Assembly (NCBI GenBank): GCA_047967505.1
Contig: CM106538.1
Length of the DNA stretch: 64,000 nt
From: Dipteris shenzhenensis
Lineage: Eukaryota > Polypodiophyta > Polypodiopsida > Gleicheniales
Strand: one strand, 5' to 3'
Shown in pieces: positions 11,321-23,393 of this stretch. Within the stretch, counting starts at the first letter, position 1. Every line of letters starts with the position of its first letter. Below the pieces are notes generated by a model. The model saw only the letters and a program-made list of their open reading frames with translations. It was not told the origin of the DNA and searched no databases. The position numbers and the translations under genes were made by a program.

Positions 11321-11758
11321 TTGCAAGATAGCTTATGGGTTGATGAATATGATGGACACAAGGGTGGAACCAGAGGGTCTTCTGGTGGGGGGATGGCTTT
11401 GATTAGCCATTACATGAATAGAGTGGCTCAACATTCTTTGGTCTTCCATCAACAATTATCACCAGATGGAAAGCTGAATATAATGAAGTTCAAGGTCCTT
11501 AGTCGGATGGTGAACATGAGGGCCATCCGTCCTACTATGGATCATATTGTTTTTGTTAGGCATAGTGTAGCTTTATTTTTGTTCTCAGACACATGATCCA
11601 ATCCTCTCCATAGCATCATAGGTATTGCAGGGCTAGTTGGTGTTACGGATCCCTAGGCTATAGAGAATGATATTGTGCAACCCTCTCTTCTGCAGCAAGC
11701 AAAAATGGGATCTAAACCAAGCAAGAAGAAGCATAGGCTAGAGTTACTTGTGCCTTAA
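11321..11758 (+). pseudogene. decayed coding fragment of unknown family
   Basis: A frame of 91 codons to a stop at 11594-11596 (contains GTRGSSGGGMALISHYMNRV) continues in frame past that stop, and one more, to end near 11758 with KPSKKKHRLELLVP. The persistence of plausible protein sequence across two stops suggests an old coding region. It may belong with the plus-strand fragments at 9.3-10.3 kb. No function can be assigned. Confidence 0.25.
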
Positions 11759-12121
11759 AGTGGATGCTCTTTGTAATACCACTCTATGTCAATAAAGAAT
11801 ACAATTTTCATATTATTTTATTATTTGTTATTACGGAACATTGTTTCCTTTTGCATGTTAAGTAAAATTGAGTATTATTTCCTTTTGCACGTTCCATTGA
11901 GATTTGATGTTTATTATTTCATTTTGCATGTAAGCAAATTGAGACTGCATGTAAGTAAATTGTGGATTGCAAATACAATGAAAATAAATTTGAGATTGCA
12001 CATACAAAGACAAAGCAAAAAAAGACACTTTATTATAAAGAAAAGAGGTTGATACAAGACTGGTGCCCACACACACAGTACATGAACTCTAACTATCGCC
12101 CAAGGCATATATACAAAATCC

Positions 12122-12900
12122 CTAAGTGCCCTTGGGCTTCCTAAGATGGACAATAAACTGCGTATCTTTCATAGTTACATTGACCCTTTTCCTATGGATT
12201 GCGGCTAGCTAGGTGTCATCCATGAGGTCTACTAGGTAGGCCTCAGTTGCATGCTGCAAGGCAAGTAAGGCATCTCTGGAAATACACCATGGACGCTTAT
12301 AATACCGGCAGATGGGGCTATTGTTGAGGTCCTACATGACCTCGTGTACCACCCTTGCAAAGCTTGCCATCGGGATGAGCAGATCGATAGATTTTTGAAA
12401 CTTTCTGATTTCCCAAAGTGCCATGGTCCCTAGCTTGAACATGTATCTCCTCACACTAGAGGAGGGCCTCTTTGCCCTTGACATGGAGGGCCTCTTCCTG
12501 CTCTTTGCCCTAGACTTGGAGGTGGGTTTCCTCTCCCTTGTGGGTGTGGACATTGATTCTCTACTCTTGACTCAATCCTCTACTCTTTCCTTCGCTATTG
12601 CTCTTCCTCGTACTCCTCCTCTGTGCTCTCTGAGTCATCGGCCTCTACATCATGATCCTCCTGTGCCTTCCTCTGTCCCTTTGTCTTCAGGCCTACCCCT
12701 TGTTCCCTCTCTTGCCTCCGAAAAGGCAGTTTCTCCCTTTGACAGGGATCATCGAGGGAGAGGAGGGGGGGATTTCACTCTCCCCTTCAACGGTGATCAT
12801 TAGGGGGAGAGGAGGGGGGGATATCACTCTCTATCTCTGAGTCTAGAGGTGGGAGTTGTTGTGCCAATCTCCTTGGTGCCTTGATCTTGGGCTTGGCCAT
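12122..12900 (-). pseudogene. histone H3-like pseudogene with CENH3-like features
   Basis: Minus strand. From ATG 12553, one frame of 144 codons to the terminal TAG (12122) contains a histone H3 fold, interrupted by two in-frame TAG codons (12332-12334 and 12209-12211). Seen in order: a basic tail with many K/R/S; alpha-N/alpha-1 LGTMALWEIRKFQKSIDLLI then PMASFARVVHEVM; an expanded loop 1 with a tryptophan (RYYKRPWCISRD); alpha-2 ALLALQHATEAYLVDLMDDT; then LAAIHRKRVNVTMKDTQFIV. Canonical H3 has about 13 residues between QD and ALQ; here there are about 22. A longer loop 1 and a Trp before alpha-2 are CENH3 hallmarks. A candidate N-terminus (MAKPKIKAPRRL) begins at ATG 12900 but is frameshifted from the core. 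No introns interrupt the fold although plant CENH3 genes have several, which suggests a processed copy. Confidence 0.72.
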
Positions 12901-13374
12901 GGAGGATGGAGACAGTGTGCGAGAGAAAGGGTGAGGGTGCGAGAGAAAGGGTGGAAATGTCAAGGGCAAGTGGGTAGATGGTGTGGGAGTGGAGAGCTCT
13001 TCAAACAATGAAATGAAAATGAGGGCCCATTCTTTTATATAGGGCCCAAAACCCTACTTTTTAAAAATACGTGTTTGAATAAAAACTCAAAATTTTAAAA
13101 TTGGTGCAACCTTGAGCTAAGTACTTATAATTAACATCCAATAACTCAAAAATTCTCATTTGAACTACAATTCATGGCCATTATACGTTGGCTATACTAC
13201 AAATCACATAACTAAAATTACAAAGAAATTTTGAAACTTATGCATGGGCATCCACATTGGAAGAGTCTACACCATCATTTTCATCTGTCTCCACCAATAT
13301 ATCCCTAGCCTATGATGGGTTGCACACCACCTTGCATGATTCTGTCTTGCATTTGATGAGTTGTATATTCTTCT

Positions 13375-15735
13375 TCAACGTCTCGCGTTAACATCTTGCA
13401 CTACATGGGACACTAAGGACTCTTTGAATGCTACTATTGTAGTTGCTCTTATTTTGATACGCATGTACCACCATTGAACCAATTGAACCATTGGGCTTAA
13501 CTTAGCTCTACCAACCCCGTGTTGGGTCGCGTTGTTATATGCACAATGTGCTTTCCAATGTGATCTTTCCATGCGGACCACAATGTGATGCTTCCATAAT
13601 TCCATGCCACGTATGGTGCATGAGCATATAAAATGTGCTGCCAAATAGAAAAACAAATTAGTAATTATAGGACCATTCAATATGCACATCTTAATGTCCA
13701 AGTTAGAGATTACCATGTACTGTGTGAAATGATTATTTCCCCAAGCAATCTCCATATTCTGGCTAAAGTCATTCACAGCATTAATGAAACACTGTGCATC
13801 ATCATCTTCAAATCTTTTATTTTGTAGTAAAGGTACCAAGCTATCAAGAGCTAACTGGACTCGAGCCTTTTCCAATCTTTTTTGCTCCTTCCCCCCTCAT
13901 TCATAACAGGCATTGTGTAACTTTCTCCATACATCAAACTCATTAGCACGTTCGAGCTTGTCATTCTTCTTCTTTGCAGAAAGGAATTTTAAAGCCTTGA
14001 CACCACCAAAATCTTGGCTTACAAGGAACAATGCCTGTTTTTCCATATCTTTTCTCATCTTTTGTAATCTTTACTTGCCCAAAGTGTAAGTCCCATATCT
14101 GAAAGAACCTTTTCAATTCTTGCAATCATCCTCTCACTCTCTTGTTGGGGCTTCAAGTTATATGCATCAATGATGTACAGATGCACCAACTTTTCAATTA
14201 TTCTCAAAATAGCATGAAGTGCATAAAGGTGTACTCTCTCAAGAGGAATTTTAAGAATTGGGCTCCATGATGGATCTTTCCCTTGGAACATTCATATCCG
14301 GTGCCTTAGTTTTGATCTATCTCTGTAAGTTCAAAGGCCCATTGCTTTTGATTCTTTTTACCACCCTTTGCAGGTACTCTTGTTTGCATGCAGAGTGGAC
14401 AAGAATGGATTGTATTTTCTCCATGTGCCACATGAAACATACATTTAATAATCTTGAGGTCAGCAGAGCTAGATGCCATTCTACACGGTAGGATCCACAG
14501 CCCTCAACTTCAAGCAGCTCACCATTGTTATGACCTTTGATCACACTTGGGATATCGATTTGATCAAAAAACCACTTCAAAATTGAATGTGACTCATTTG
14601 GCACCTACAAAAAAAACTCACAAGTTATTTCAAAATATTCTAATTCTTTTTACATTACTGCATTAATGTTCAAATTTTCATCATACCTCAAAGGAAGCCA
14701 CCATCAAATCTCCTGTTTTGATTACATACTGAATTGTCTTGCATCATCAAGCTCAACTTCAAGGTCCAATATTCTATTCATCATTGTCAAACTAACTCTT
14801 TCTAATTGTTTACCTTTGACCACCTCACTTTCATCAAGCTTTAGTACAATCTTCAGAGTACCATTGCATTCCTCCATAGCATATCATAAAACTTCACCAT
14901 GGCTTGCAAAACTCTTCGAACATCCATCATAAAGTTGTTGTTGACTGTCAATTCCAATTCTTTAGACTCTCTAGCCTTTGTTTTCAAAGTTAGTGTACTA
15001 CATACATGCTGGTGCTCACCGACTAAATCAAGTATGCCAAAATTAAGTACATGCCTGGCTTTATCAACATTAGCCGATTTAGGAATTGGGGCTTTAACAT
15101 TTGCTCCCACAGAAAGACATGTTGTTTTTAAGCTCTTAAATATGAGATGATATGCCCTTGTATTTATCCCTGCAATATCACAAAATCCATGTGTACTAGT
15201 TGCATTGAAATGCTCCAAAACTTTGCTCATTGACTCAGATGTTATCTCCGATTTTAGACTTTTTAATTTTGGATGTTGTGTAATAGTCTCCAACATTGTT
15301 TTTTTTAACACTTCACCGATAGCACCAAGGTGTTCATCATGGATAGACATGAGTTTTGAAACACTCCTACAAGCTCTCACTCGATGCTTCTAGTGACCAC
15401 TTTTCTTGGATATTTCATCCATTGGATGCAATTTCGTCTTACATAGTCTTGGACCCATTGGAGTATCCTTCATGAATGATAATAATTTTTCCAACTTTTT
15501 AATCTCATCCTTTAGAGCTGTGTTTTGCATCTATAAGTGAATTGCATTTATAGTGCTCTCTCCCAATTGAGCATCTAAGGTTTGAACCTTTACCTATAAT
15601 TCCTGATTTTTCTTCTCTATGCCATCATATGTAGACATTTGAACACTTGCAGCTTGCATAGATGTAACAAATGTTGATTCCAAGTCTCCAACATTACAAT
15701 CCTTTTGTCTCTTTCATTAAGCAAAGATTCATATT
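13375..15735 (-). pseudogene. decayed gene of unknown family with coiled-coil N-terminus
   Basis: Minus strand. From about 15735 a frame can be followed through several stops: a coiled-coil-like region (NTALKDEIKKLEKLLSFMKD), then a long open block 15380-14853 (for example RACRSVSKLMSIHDEHLGAI and LVGEHQHVCSTLTLKTKARE). After frameshifts come 14604-14317 (LEVEGCGSYRVEWHLALL), 14291-14055 (IPLERVHLYALHAILRIIEK) and 13875-13375 (RFEDDDAQCFINAVNDFSQN). The blocks are collinear, in changing frames, so one long ancestral coding region of over 600 codons is likely. I do not recognise the family; the LHA-x-x-RI-x-EK block might be usable as a signature. It could be a transposon protein. The H3-like pseudogene lies about 500 bp downstream on the same strand. 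Confidence 0.45.
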
Positions 15736-16249
15736 AGGGATGTGAAGGCTACTTGCTCCATGAGCAATCAACCTTTGACAATATCCTCACAAACCATTCT
15801 CACCCTAACATAGAAACTTTATTAAGCTAGTCAATCCATGGAATTGAGGAGTCTGACAAGTTTGTGGATCTACTAGATATATTTTCCCTTCTAACCACAA
15901 ATCCATATGTGTTTTTCCTTGATTTCAAAGAGCTACTAAATCATTTTCACTTGCTAAGGAGAATTCATTCCTCTTTAAAAATGGTGCATTCTGAGCATCA
16001 ATTTGAAAATTGATATCTACCTTTTTTTATTCTGAGAGCTTGCATGATTTCATACACTTTCCACCTAATATAATATAACATTGACATCAACAAAAAATAT
16101 ACAAACATGACATATTTCAAAAAAGTATCAAACCAAGCAAAAATGAAAACCCCAATTGCATGCAAAATCTAGCGATTGAAATCTACAAATTCAAAAAAAA
16201 ATTTACTTATCATCAAACATTGCTAAACTATATGAATGAACATTACCTC

Positions 16250-17064
16250 ACAGGGACCTTGAAGGAAAAATGTGATCAAACTTGTCTTCCTCACCGGTCC
16301 CTCTTATAATCAAGGATATTGAAGTTGATGGAATTTTCTCCAAAACTAATTATATGCTTTCAAACAACTCCAAATCTATTTCAAACCATCTTCTATTAAA
16401 AAACTCAATAGTAAGAGTGTTTCTTTTAAAACAAACAAATCTTTCTTCCTCTTCAAATCATGTATTAAAAGAAAACAACACAATTACCAAAACAAACTAT
16501 AAATTAACTGCTTCTTCAAGGTTACATCATAAAATCTTGTTATTTTCATTGTCTTGCATTGTTCTAAAGGTTTTGTCACCTAAATCTCCATGCAAGTTAC
16601 TTTGATAGACCCTGATTTGAGTTAAAAACCAAAAACATTCTAAAACTACAAGAATGAAAGTACCTGATTCTTGGAGCAAGGTCCTTTGAAAGAAAAATGT
16701 GATCAAACTTGCCCCTTCCAATGGTCCCTCTTGTGTTCAAGGAATGCTCAAGTTGATGGTTCTTGCTTCAAAACAAATTATATGCTCCCACACATCTCGA
16801 AATCTATTTCAAGCAATATTTTGTAGAAAAATATTGATATTAAGAGTGCAAAAGACTCAATTTTCTTACAAAACGAACAAATCTTTCAATTTTCTCAAAC
16901 CATGTAATAAAAGAAAACTACACAACTATACAAAATGAACTATGAACTAACTGTTTCTTCAAAGTTACATCATTAACAAACAAATCTTGTCATAATCGTT
17001 GAGTTGCATTGTTCTGAAGATTATCTCACTTGAACCTCCATACAAGCTGTCTCAATAGACCTCA
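16250..17064. repeat. diverged tandem duplication, ~430-450-bp unit
   Basis: AAAAATGTGATCAAACTTG occurs near 16266 and again near 16693, and the order of phrases is kept in both units (GTTGATGG, AAATCTATTTCAA, TTAAGAGTG, TTACATCAT, AATCTTGT, TTGCATTGTTCT, ATAGACC). No coding content. Copia element B is inserted at the end of the second unit. Confidence 0.75.
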
Positions 17065-17440
17065 TGTTAGATATCAATGCTCCACTCTCGTGTAACTATG
17101 AGGGAACTAGCTAACTCTACTTATAAGCCCCCCATATAAGGAGAAGGCATTTGAGTAGCTCGGTTATTCGGTAGGTCTTGGTTTGGACACTAGATGGGGG
17201 CCATGTGTGGCCTGATGGCTGGACGAAGTTGGCACATTGCCAACTAGACTACATGCAAGTGCAGGAGAAGGCATCCCATGACTAACCGCATTGAGGTAAG
17301 ACGGAGCTTTTCCCGAGGCAGCCCACTCTTGCGTTACGGGGCTCGTTTGGAGTCCCAGATGATCTCGAATGGCTCTATTTTGTGCACCGATTCTATCGTG
17401 TGTTCAGTGGCCTATTTCGAGACCGACCCCCAGTCGACCA
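17065..17440 (+). repeat. truncated 5' LTR of element B
   Basis: Matches the first ~375 bp of the 3' LTR at 19337 onward, with substitutions, then stops near CCCCCAGTCGACC and passes straight into integrase codons (GGGEFTSSEFKSYYKSHGIK). Confidence 0.85.
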
Positions 17441-19306
17441 GACGGAGGTGGAGAGTTCACATCAAGTGAATTCAAAAGTTACTACAAAAGTCATGGGATC
17501 AAGAGGCAGAAACCCCCACCACATACATCACAGCAAAATGTAGTAGTAGAGCACAAGATGTGCGTCATCTGCGAAATGGGCAGGAGTATGATGAAAGGGA
17601 AAGATTCGCTAAAGACTTTTTGGGCTGAAGCATGTAACATGGCAGTTTACATTCTGAATCGTAGCTACATGACGGCTGTGAACGGGATGACTCCACTGTA
17701 GGCCTTTTCTAGTAAGAAACCTTCAACTGCACATTTCAGAGTTTTTGGATGTGACTGTTTTGTGCATGTCCCTAATGCTAATAGAACCAAATGGGAACCG
17801 AAGAGACGGAAATGTATTTTCTTGGGCTACAGTGAAGAGGCGAAGGGTTATCGTCTCTATAATCCTGTTACGAAGAAGGTAATAGTAAGTCGTGATGTGG
17901 TCTTCTCAGAACAGTCGCATCAAATGGGGGAAGATGCTTCCTTCCCAGACAACCAGGACCATGTTGGATAAGTATCAGCTCACGGCAAAAGGATTCACAC
18001 AGGTACATGGTTTTGATTATCAGGATACTTTTGCTCCCACAACTCGACTAACCACAATTCGCAGTCTTTTGGCTTTAGCTACCCAGGGAAGTTGGCCCGT
18101 GTTTCAGATGGATGTAAAATCCGCCTTTCTGAATGGAGATCTCGAGGAGGAGGTATACGTGGAACAACCTCCAAGTTTTGTGATCCCCGATTCAGAAGGT
18201 AAAGTCTATAAACTGAAGAAGGCACTTTACGGGCTGAAACAGGCCCCACCAGTGTGGTACCAGGGGATTGATGCCTATCTTCTACAAAACGGGTTCAGGA
18301 GGAGCCCATCTGATGCAAATTTGTATATCCTCAGAGAAGGAGGCAGATGTATGATCATGGTCCTTTATGTGGATGACCTTGTCATAACAGGGAATAATGA
18401 AGAGAAGATCTCACAGACAAAGCATTTGCTAGGAAGAGAGTTTGAAATGATAGACCTTGGACTAATGCATTTCTATTTGGGGATTGAAGTTTGGCAAGAG
18501 CCAAAATAGATCATCTCATAGCTGAAGTATGCTGGAGAGATACTGAAGGCATTTGGCATGGCTGAGTGCAAGACAATCGGCACCCCCATGGAGGTTGACG
18601 TGAAGCTCTCAAATGAGGATTCATCACCACTAGTGGACCAAGCGAAGTACAGAAGGCTTGTGGGCAGTTTGATTTACTTGTGCAACACGCGGTCGGACAT
18701 CAGCTTTGCAATTGGTGTACTAAGTAGGTTTTCCAATAAGCCCCGGGAGAACCATTGGAGGGCAGGGATGCCGGTGCTAAAATACATCAAAGGCACACCT
18801 ATACCAAGGGCAACACCTATACCAAGGGCAACATCTTGACCGGATTCTATGACTCGGATTGAGCAGGAGACGTGGACAGCAGGAGATCAGTGACAGGTTA
18901 CTGTTTCTCACTTGCGTATGGAGCTGTGTCATGGGTCAGCAAGAAGCAACCCACACTTGCTCTCTCTTCTACCGAGGCTAAGTACAAATCAGCATGTTTT
19001 GCTTCTTGTGAGGCAGTGTGGTTGAGGAGGATTTTGGGGGACATGGGTGCAGTGCAGAACAAGCCTATGCAATTATCATGTGACAATCGGAGTTGCATGG
19101 CGATTGCAAAGAACCCTATGTTCCACACTCGCACAAAACACATTGAGATTCAATATCACTTTGTACGCGAGCTCATCATGGATGGAGAGGTCAACTTGGT
19201 GTATTGTCTAACTGTAGAGAATGCTGCGAACATCTTCATGAAGGCTCTTGGAGGAGACTTGCTAGAGAGGTATCTTCATAGACTTGGCATTGGCCCGAAA
19301 AAGTAA
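17441..19306 (+). pseudogene. copia pol remnant of element B (integrase, RT, RNase H)
   Basis: Integrase core piece: GGEFTSSEFKSYYKSHGIKR, QQNVVVEHK holding the third acidic residue, and NRSYMTAVNGMTPL. RT: HGFDYQDTFAPTTRLTTI, MDVKSAFLNGDLEEEVYVEQ, KLKKALYGLKQAP and the catalytic YVDD at 18366-18377. RNase [58 protein letters not shown], ending at 19306. Stops or frameshifts separate the pieces (a stop at 17698-17700, and a TAG at 18507-18509 that separates RT from the connection/RNase H part). No gag is present, so the element cannot move on its own. Confidence 0.88.
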
Positions 19307-19336
19307 GTTCACTTGCAGGTGGACATTGAGGGGGGG

Positions 19337-19998
19337 TGTTAGATATCAATGCTCCACTCTCATGTAACTATGCGGGAACCAGCTAACTCTACTTGTAAGC
19401 CCCCCATATGAGGAGAAGGCATTTGAGTAGCTCGGTTATCCGGTAGGTCTTGGTTTGGACACCAGATGGGGGCCATGTGTGGCCTGATGGATGGATAGAG
19501 TTGGTACACTGCCAACTAGGCTACATGCAAGTGCGGAAAAGCATCCCATGACTGACCACACTGAGGGTAGATGGAGCCTTGAGGTAGCCCACTCTTAGGT
19601 TGTGGGGCCCATTTGGAGCCCCGGATGATCCCAGATGGTTGTGGGCTGGTGGCCTATTTCGGGACCGACCCCCAGTCGGCCGTTTTGGGTGGACTGGGTC
19701 AGTCACCCAATTGAGTCTAACTGACTACGAGTGGTGGCTATATAAGAGCAAGCCCGTGAAGCCCATCATCATCACTAGTTATAGCAACCCTGATTCCTTA
19801 GCATCCAGCCTCCGTCCTCTACTGGTTCTAGCATGCCATCGAAGCTTCTCTCACAGGAGCGCGCAGCTGGGAGGCACGACGCCATCTATTGTATTAGTTT
19901 TACAGTAAATAAATTTCTGATTCTCCATACTATTTGCTTTTCTCTCTTGCATACGATATCCTATTATCTATTGAGCACAAACATATTATTTTCTTACA
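19337..19998 (+). repeat. 3' LTR of element B
   Basis: 662 bp, TGTTAGATATC...TTTTCTTACA. It contains a TATA box, CTATATAAG (19738-19746), shared by the other copies of the family. Other family LTRs are about 727-736 bp, so this copy has small deletions. Confidence 0.92.
19738..19746 (+). promoter_or_regulatory. TATA box in the copia LTR
   Basis: GGCTATATAAGAGCAAGCCC is conserved in all LTRs of this family in the window (the minus-strand copies read CTTATATAGCC). Such a site drives transcription of the element; here it is the family's likely core promoter. Confidence 0.55.
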
Positions 19999-20003
19999 CC
20001 TCA

Positions 20004-21255
20004 AACCTTCACAAATGGTTCGAAATCATAAACCCTTAGAGATTGTAATAGGGAAAGAGACTAGTATTGAGAGATGGGCAAAAGAAAGATTGATTTTCAT
20101 GCATCAGCAACTGTAATGCCTGAAAGTCAATCTTCTTTGATCCTTTCTCAAATAATATCGTCCAATAGCTTCTTCTAAGCTCCAAACACCCTGCATCATT
20201 CATGGTTCTCTCAAAACATTGATTGCCTTGTCTTCTTAAATGAAATGATTTTAGATCGTGGGATAATCTCATATGAGAGAGGAAGTAGCAAGATTTGAAG
20301 TAGAAGCACCCAAAATAGAGAAAGAAGAAGGTAGGCTGAATCTCATTCACAAATCTTGAAAGTTTTGAAAGAATGAGAGTGAAATGGGATGGAAATGCAC
20401 GTAGAGAAGAGAAGTGACAAGATTTTGGTGTGAGAGTCCATTCCATGAGAGGGAGAGTAGAGAAAGAAGCTTCCCACTTCAAAGCAAGCAAGAAATTTGA
20501 AAAGAGGGTTAGAGCAAAGAAAAATTCAAAATGATGCTCAAAAATGAGAGGGAAGGAAGAGGAATGAGAGAGAATGAAAGGAGTGTGGTAGTTGGATGGG
20601 AGGATTTGGTTTCAGGTCAAATGGTACAAGTTTGGTTGAGAAATTGGTTTCTCAGTTTTGTTACAGTTAAGGGAGAGTTGAGGCAGCAAGTGGGTGCTCC
20701 ACATCATTGTTTGGGCCATCGAATAAAAGAAATAGAGAAGTCAAGCCACTTTCAATATTCTATTGCCCTCCACTAGCTAATATCTATTAGGTTTTATTCA
20801 CCTTATTCTTCCATTTGACCAGCTCAAGGGCTCCTTTTTTAGTCCAATTTTTTTGTAATGCCAACCCCATTACCCTTACATCTACACAAGAACCATTTAT
20901 TAAGTTCAACTGACAGTGGCCCCCACTCTAACATTGTAGGGAGCCACTTGCACAATAGAGCCATTCATCTCACCTATAGATCAGGGACACAGTAGAGACA
21001 TCAATCAAGGATACCAAGGCCCCCCACCTTTTGGCACCCAAAATGCTTCTTCATATTGATGGACTCCCAAAACTCACATGTACTTGCGTTCAATCTTAGT
21101 TTTCCTATAGCATTCCAATATTTGCACTAGCTTATTCTCTAAGATGAAAGAAAATACCCAACCCAGCAACATAGCAAGTGTTTGAAGAGGAAGGAACTGA
21201 CAATTATCAATGTATACAAGTGCTTGAGTCATCATCAAGATGATATCATTGTGGT
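20004..21255. other. intergenic spacer
   Basis: No supported gene. A 151-codon minus-strand frame at 20036-20491 shows no family motif and is not called. Confidence 0.4.
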
Positions 21256-21258
21256 GGG

Positions 21259-21477
21259 TAGAATTTTGTGTGCCAAAAACTTTGGTGTTTGATGGGAATA
21301 ACTTCCACATCTAGAATCTCTTTGTGGGAAGGAAGTTAAATGCACATGTTGATAGAAAAGTAGAATTTTGTGTGCCAAAAAATTTGGTGTTTGATGGGAA
21401 TAAATTCTACATCTAGAAATGCCCCATAAAAAATCTCCTTGTGGGAAGGAAGTTAAATGCACATGTTGATAGAAAAG
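21259..21477. repeat. tandem duplication, ~102-119-bp unit
   Basis: TAGAATTTTGTGTGCCAAAA at 21259 recurs at 21361. GGAAGGAAGTTAAATGCACA then TGTTGATAGAAAAGT ends both units. The second unit carries an ~17-bp insertion (around ATGCCCCATAAAA). Non-coding. Confidence 0.8.
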
Positions 21478-22930
21478 TGCAAATCTCTAGCATAAAGTGC
21501 CACCAAGCATAGAGGTATGCCTATGATGAGAGGAATACCAAAGAAATGGACATTTTTAAGACATGTGTAAAGAGCATGGCATTTGGACAAATGATGGACT
21601 TGATAGAATCATATGAGTTGTGGACTTTGTTGACGTCCATTTGTGAGGGAAAAACATTGGTGACACATCTTAATCTGAAGACATAGTTGTCAACTCCCCA
21701 AAAGAGAGATGGATCATCTAGAAAGGCTAAATATCATTTAGAGCTTCAAGTATTGAAGGCCATCAATAGAAAGCCATGTGGAATTGAATGAATATAGTTT
21801 TCCCGATAATGAAGTTTCTCCATTTTCACTCTTTCTTATTCTTTAGAAATTGATGTTGGAATCTTTGATCATTCAATCTGACAATGCAATAGGAATCTTT
21901 ATAACACCAGATACAACGTGCCTAAAGTCGATTCTCTCATGAAGGTCTAAAACACTTGGTTGTAGAACATAGATAGACCACAAAGTTTAGAGAAGGGAGT
22001 CATGGTCCCATTCCTCCATTCATTGTAATTTGATAGAGAATCTGCTTAAAATTTGATCAATGTGATTGTGTGTGTGAGAAAAATATGATTATAATTTTTT
22101 GCTTTTCTCCACAAACAGACATAGGTAAGCCAATACCACTTTATTTTCATTCTCTCTAACTGTATTTCTAGTTACATATGTAGAGCAAGTGGCAAAGGCC
22201 TTGAATGCTTTGACAAAAGTTCATTCATTACTATTAGTGTTAGGTTGGGATCATTTCTCATTTTTCAAAATTGTCACAAATACCTTTGCTATTAAGGTTG
22301 CATCATACACCATGGCAACCTACCATATGGTAATGTATGAAATTATCCCCTTTTAACTCTAGTGGAAGACATTGAAAATGTGAGAGATAAGTATTCTTTT
22401 GGTAAATATGATCAATAATAATTGTCATATACCTATCATCATGCTCATAGCTTTTCTTCCTATGATTTTCCATCTTTTGTCTTTTTGTTTCTTGTATTTC
22501 TCAATGTGTTTGTAGAACTTTGATTGCCATATCTACAAATTGCATCAAAGAAAGTGTATAAGCATCTTCCATGAAGGTAAATTGGTAGTTCATAAATTAC
22601 CTTCTATTAAACACACTTACCATTCTCTTTGCCTTCAAACTTGCCATCACGACTTCAAATCTACACAAGCCACACGTGCACCAATTTTTCGCTAAAACAC
22701 TCAGATTCCCCAGGTTGCACTATGGATGAACCTGATGACATCCATTGCAGTATGGCAAGATTGCATTGATGCATAAATTTCCTCTTATTGAGGAATGATC
22801 TGCTGATCTGAGGTGGTGGTGATAATTGGATCCAAGTATGATGCAATGCAGCATGACTAAGATGATGTTGGAATGTCCTACAAACTGATCTGTTGATCTG
22901 AACTACTTGTGGAAACCATGTCCAAAGATG
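21478..22930. other. AT-rich intergenic spacer
   Basis: No gene, RNA gene or clear repeat recognised. Confidence 0.4.
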
Positions 22931-22934
22931 TGAT

Positions 22935-23210
22935 GTGCTTTTTTCTGGGGAGGTAACTCCAAAATTTCTAAGGTATGGTGGTCTCATTAATGTGCATTTT
23001 TTGTGGGGAGGTAACTCCAAAATTTCTAAGGTATTGGTGGTCTTATTGCACTAAGCCTAAGAAAGAAGGAGGTTTAGGGGTCACTAAAATTGCTATTGCA
23101 TCTACAAAACTATTTGCAACTTGGTTTATCAAAGCTATTTTAAATCCAAAGTGTGATTGGGCTCAATTTTAGATGAGAAACATGAAGCAGCTCTGAAAAA
23201 TTAGAGCCCC
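22935..23210 (+). pseudogene. LINE (non-LTR retrotransposon) ORF2 fragment
   Basis: The frame 22975-23172 contains GEVTPKFLRYWWSYCTKPKK followed by EGGLGVTK, the W...C-x-PK-x-x-GGLG motif found after the RT domain in plant LINE ORF2 proteins. A 58-bp block (TGGGGAGGTAACTCCAAAAT at about 22946 and 23004) is tandemly duplicated at its start and breaks the frame. Only this short piece remains; no endonuclease or RT core is seen nearby. Confidence 0.65.
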
Positions 23211-23393
23211 CAAGTGGGTTGCCTCAAGTTAGGAGTAGTAGTTGCCAATCTAGCTTCACAAGCCATAAGTGGCAATCTATCTTACATGCTAGTATCCACA
23301 CAAGGAGTTCTAGCCTAGGAGCCTGCAACACTAGTACTTCCGTCACCGTGTATGCTTATAGACTTACTCCACTTATACCTTGGCTTTCCCAAA

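Larger units (their letters stand above)
17065..19998 (+). mobile_element. Ty1-copia element B, internally deleted, plus strand
   Basis: The 5' LTR remnant begins TGTTAGATATCAATGC at 17065, and the 3' LTR is 19337-19998, ending TTTTCTTACA. Flanks are a perfect 5-bp target duplication, CCTCA at 17060-17064 and 19999-20003. The polypurine tract GAGGGGGGG ends at 19336. Two internal deletions are visible. One fuses the LTR (about 17440) directly to the integrase core, removing the primer-binding site, gag, protease and the integrase zinc domain. The other (about 17960) removes the integrase C-terminus and the start of RT. Same family as C, D and E but opposite strand. Confidence 0.93.

Noticed and set aside
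20036-20491. 151-codon minus-strand frame
   Set aside because: Phe/Ser/Leu-rich AT-biased composition without motifs; likely a chance frame in spacer.
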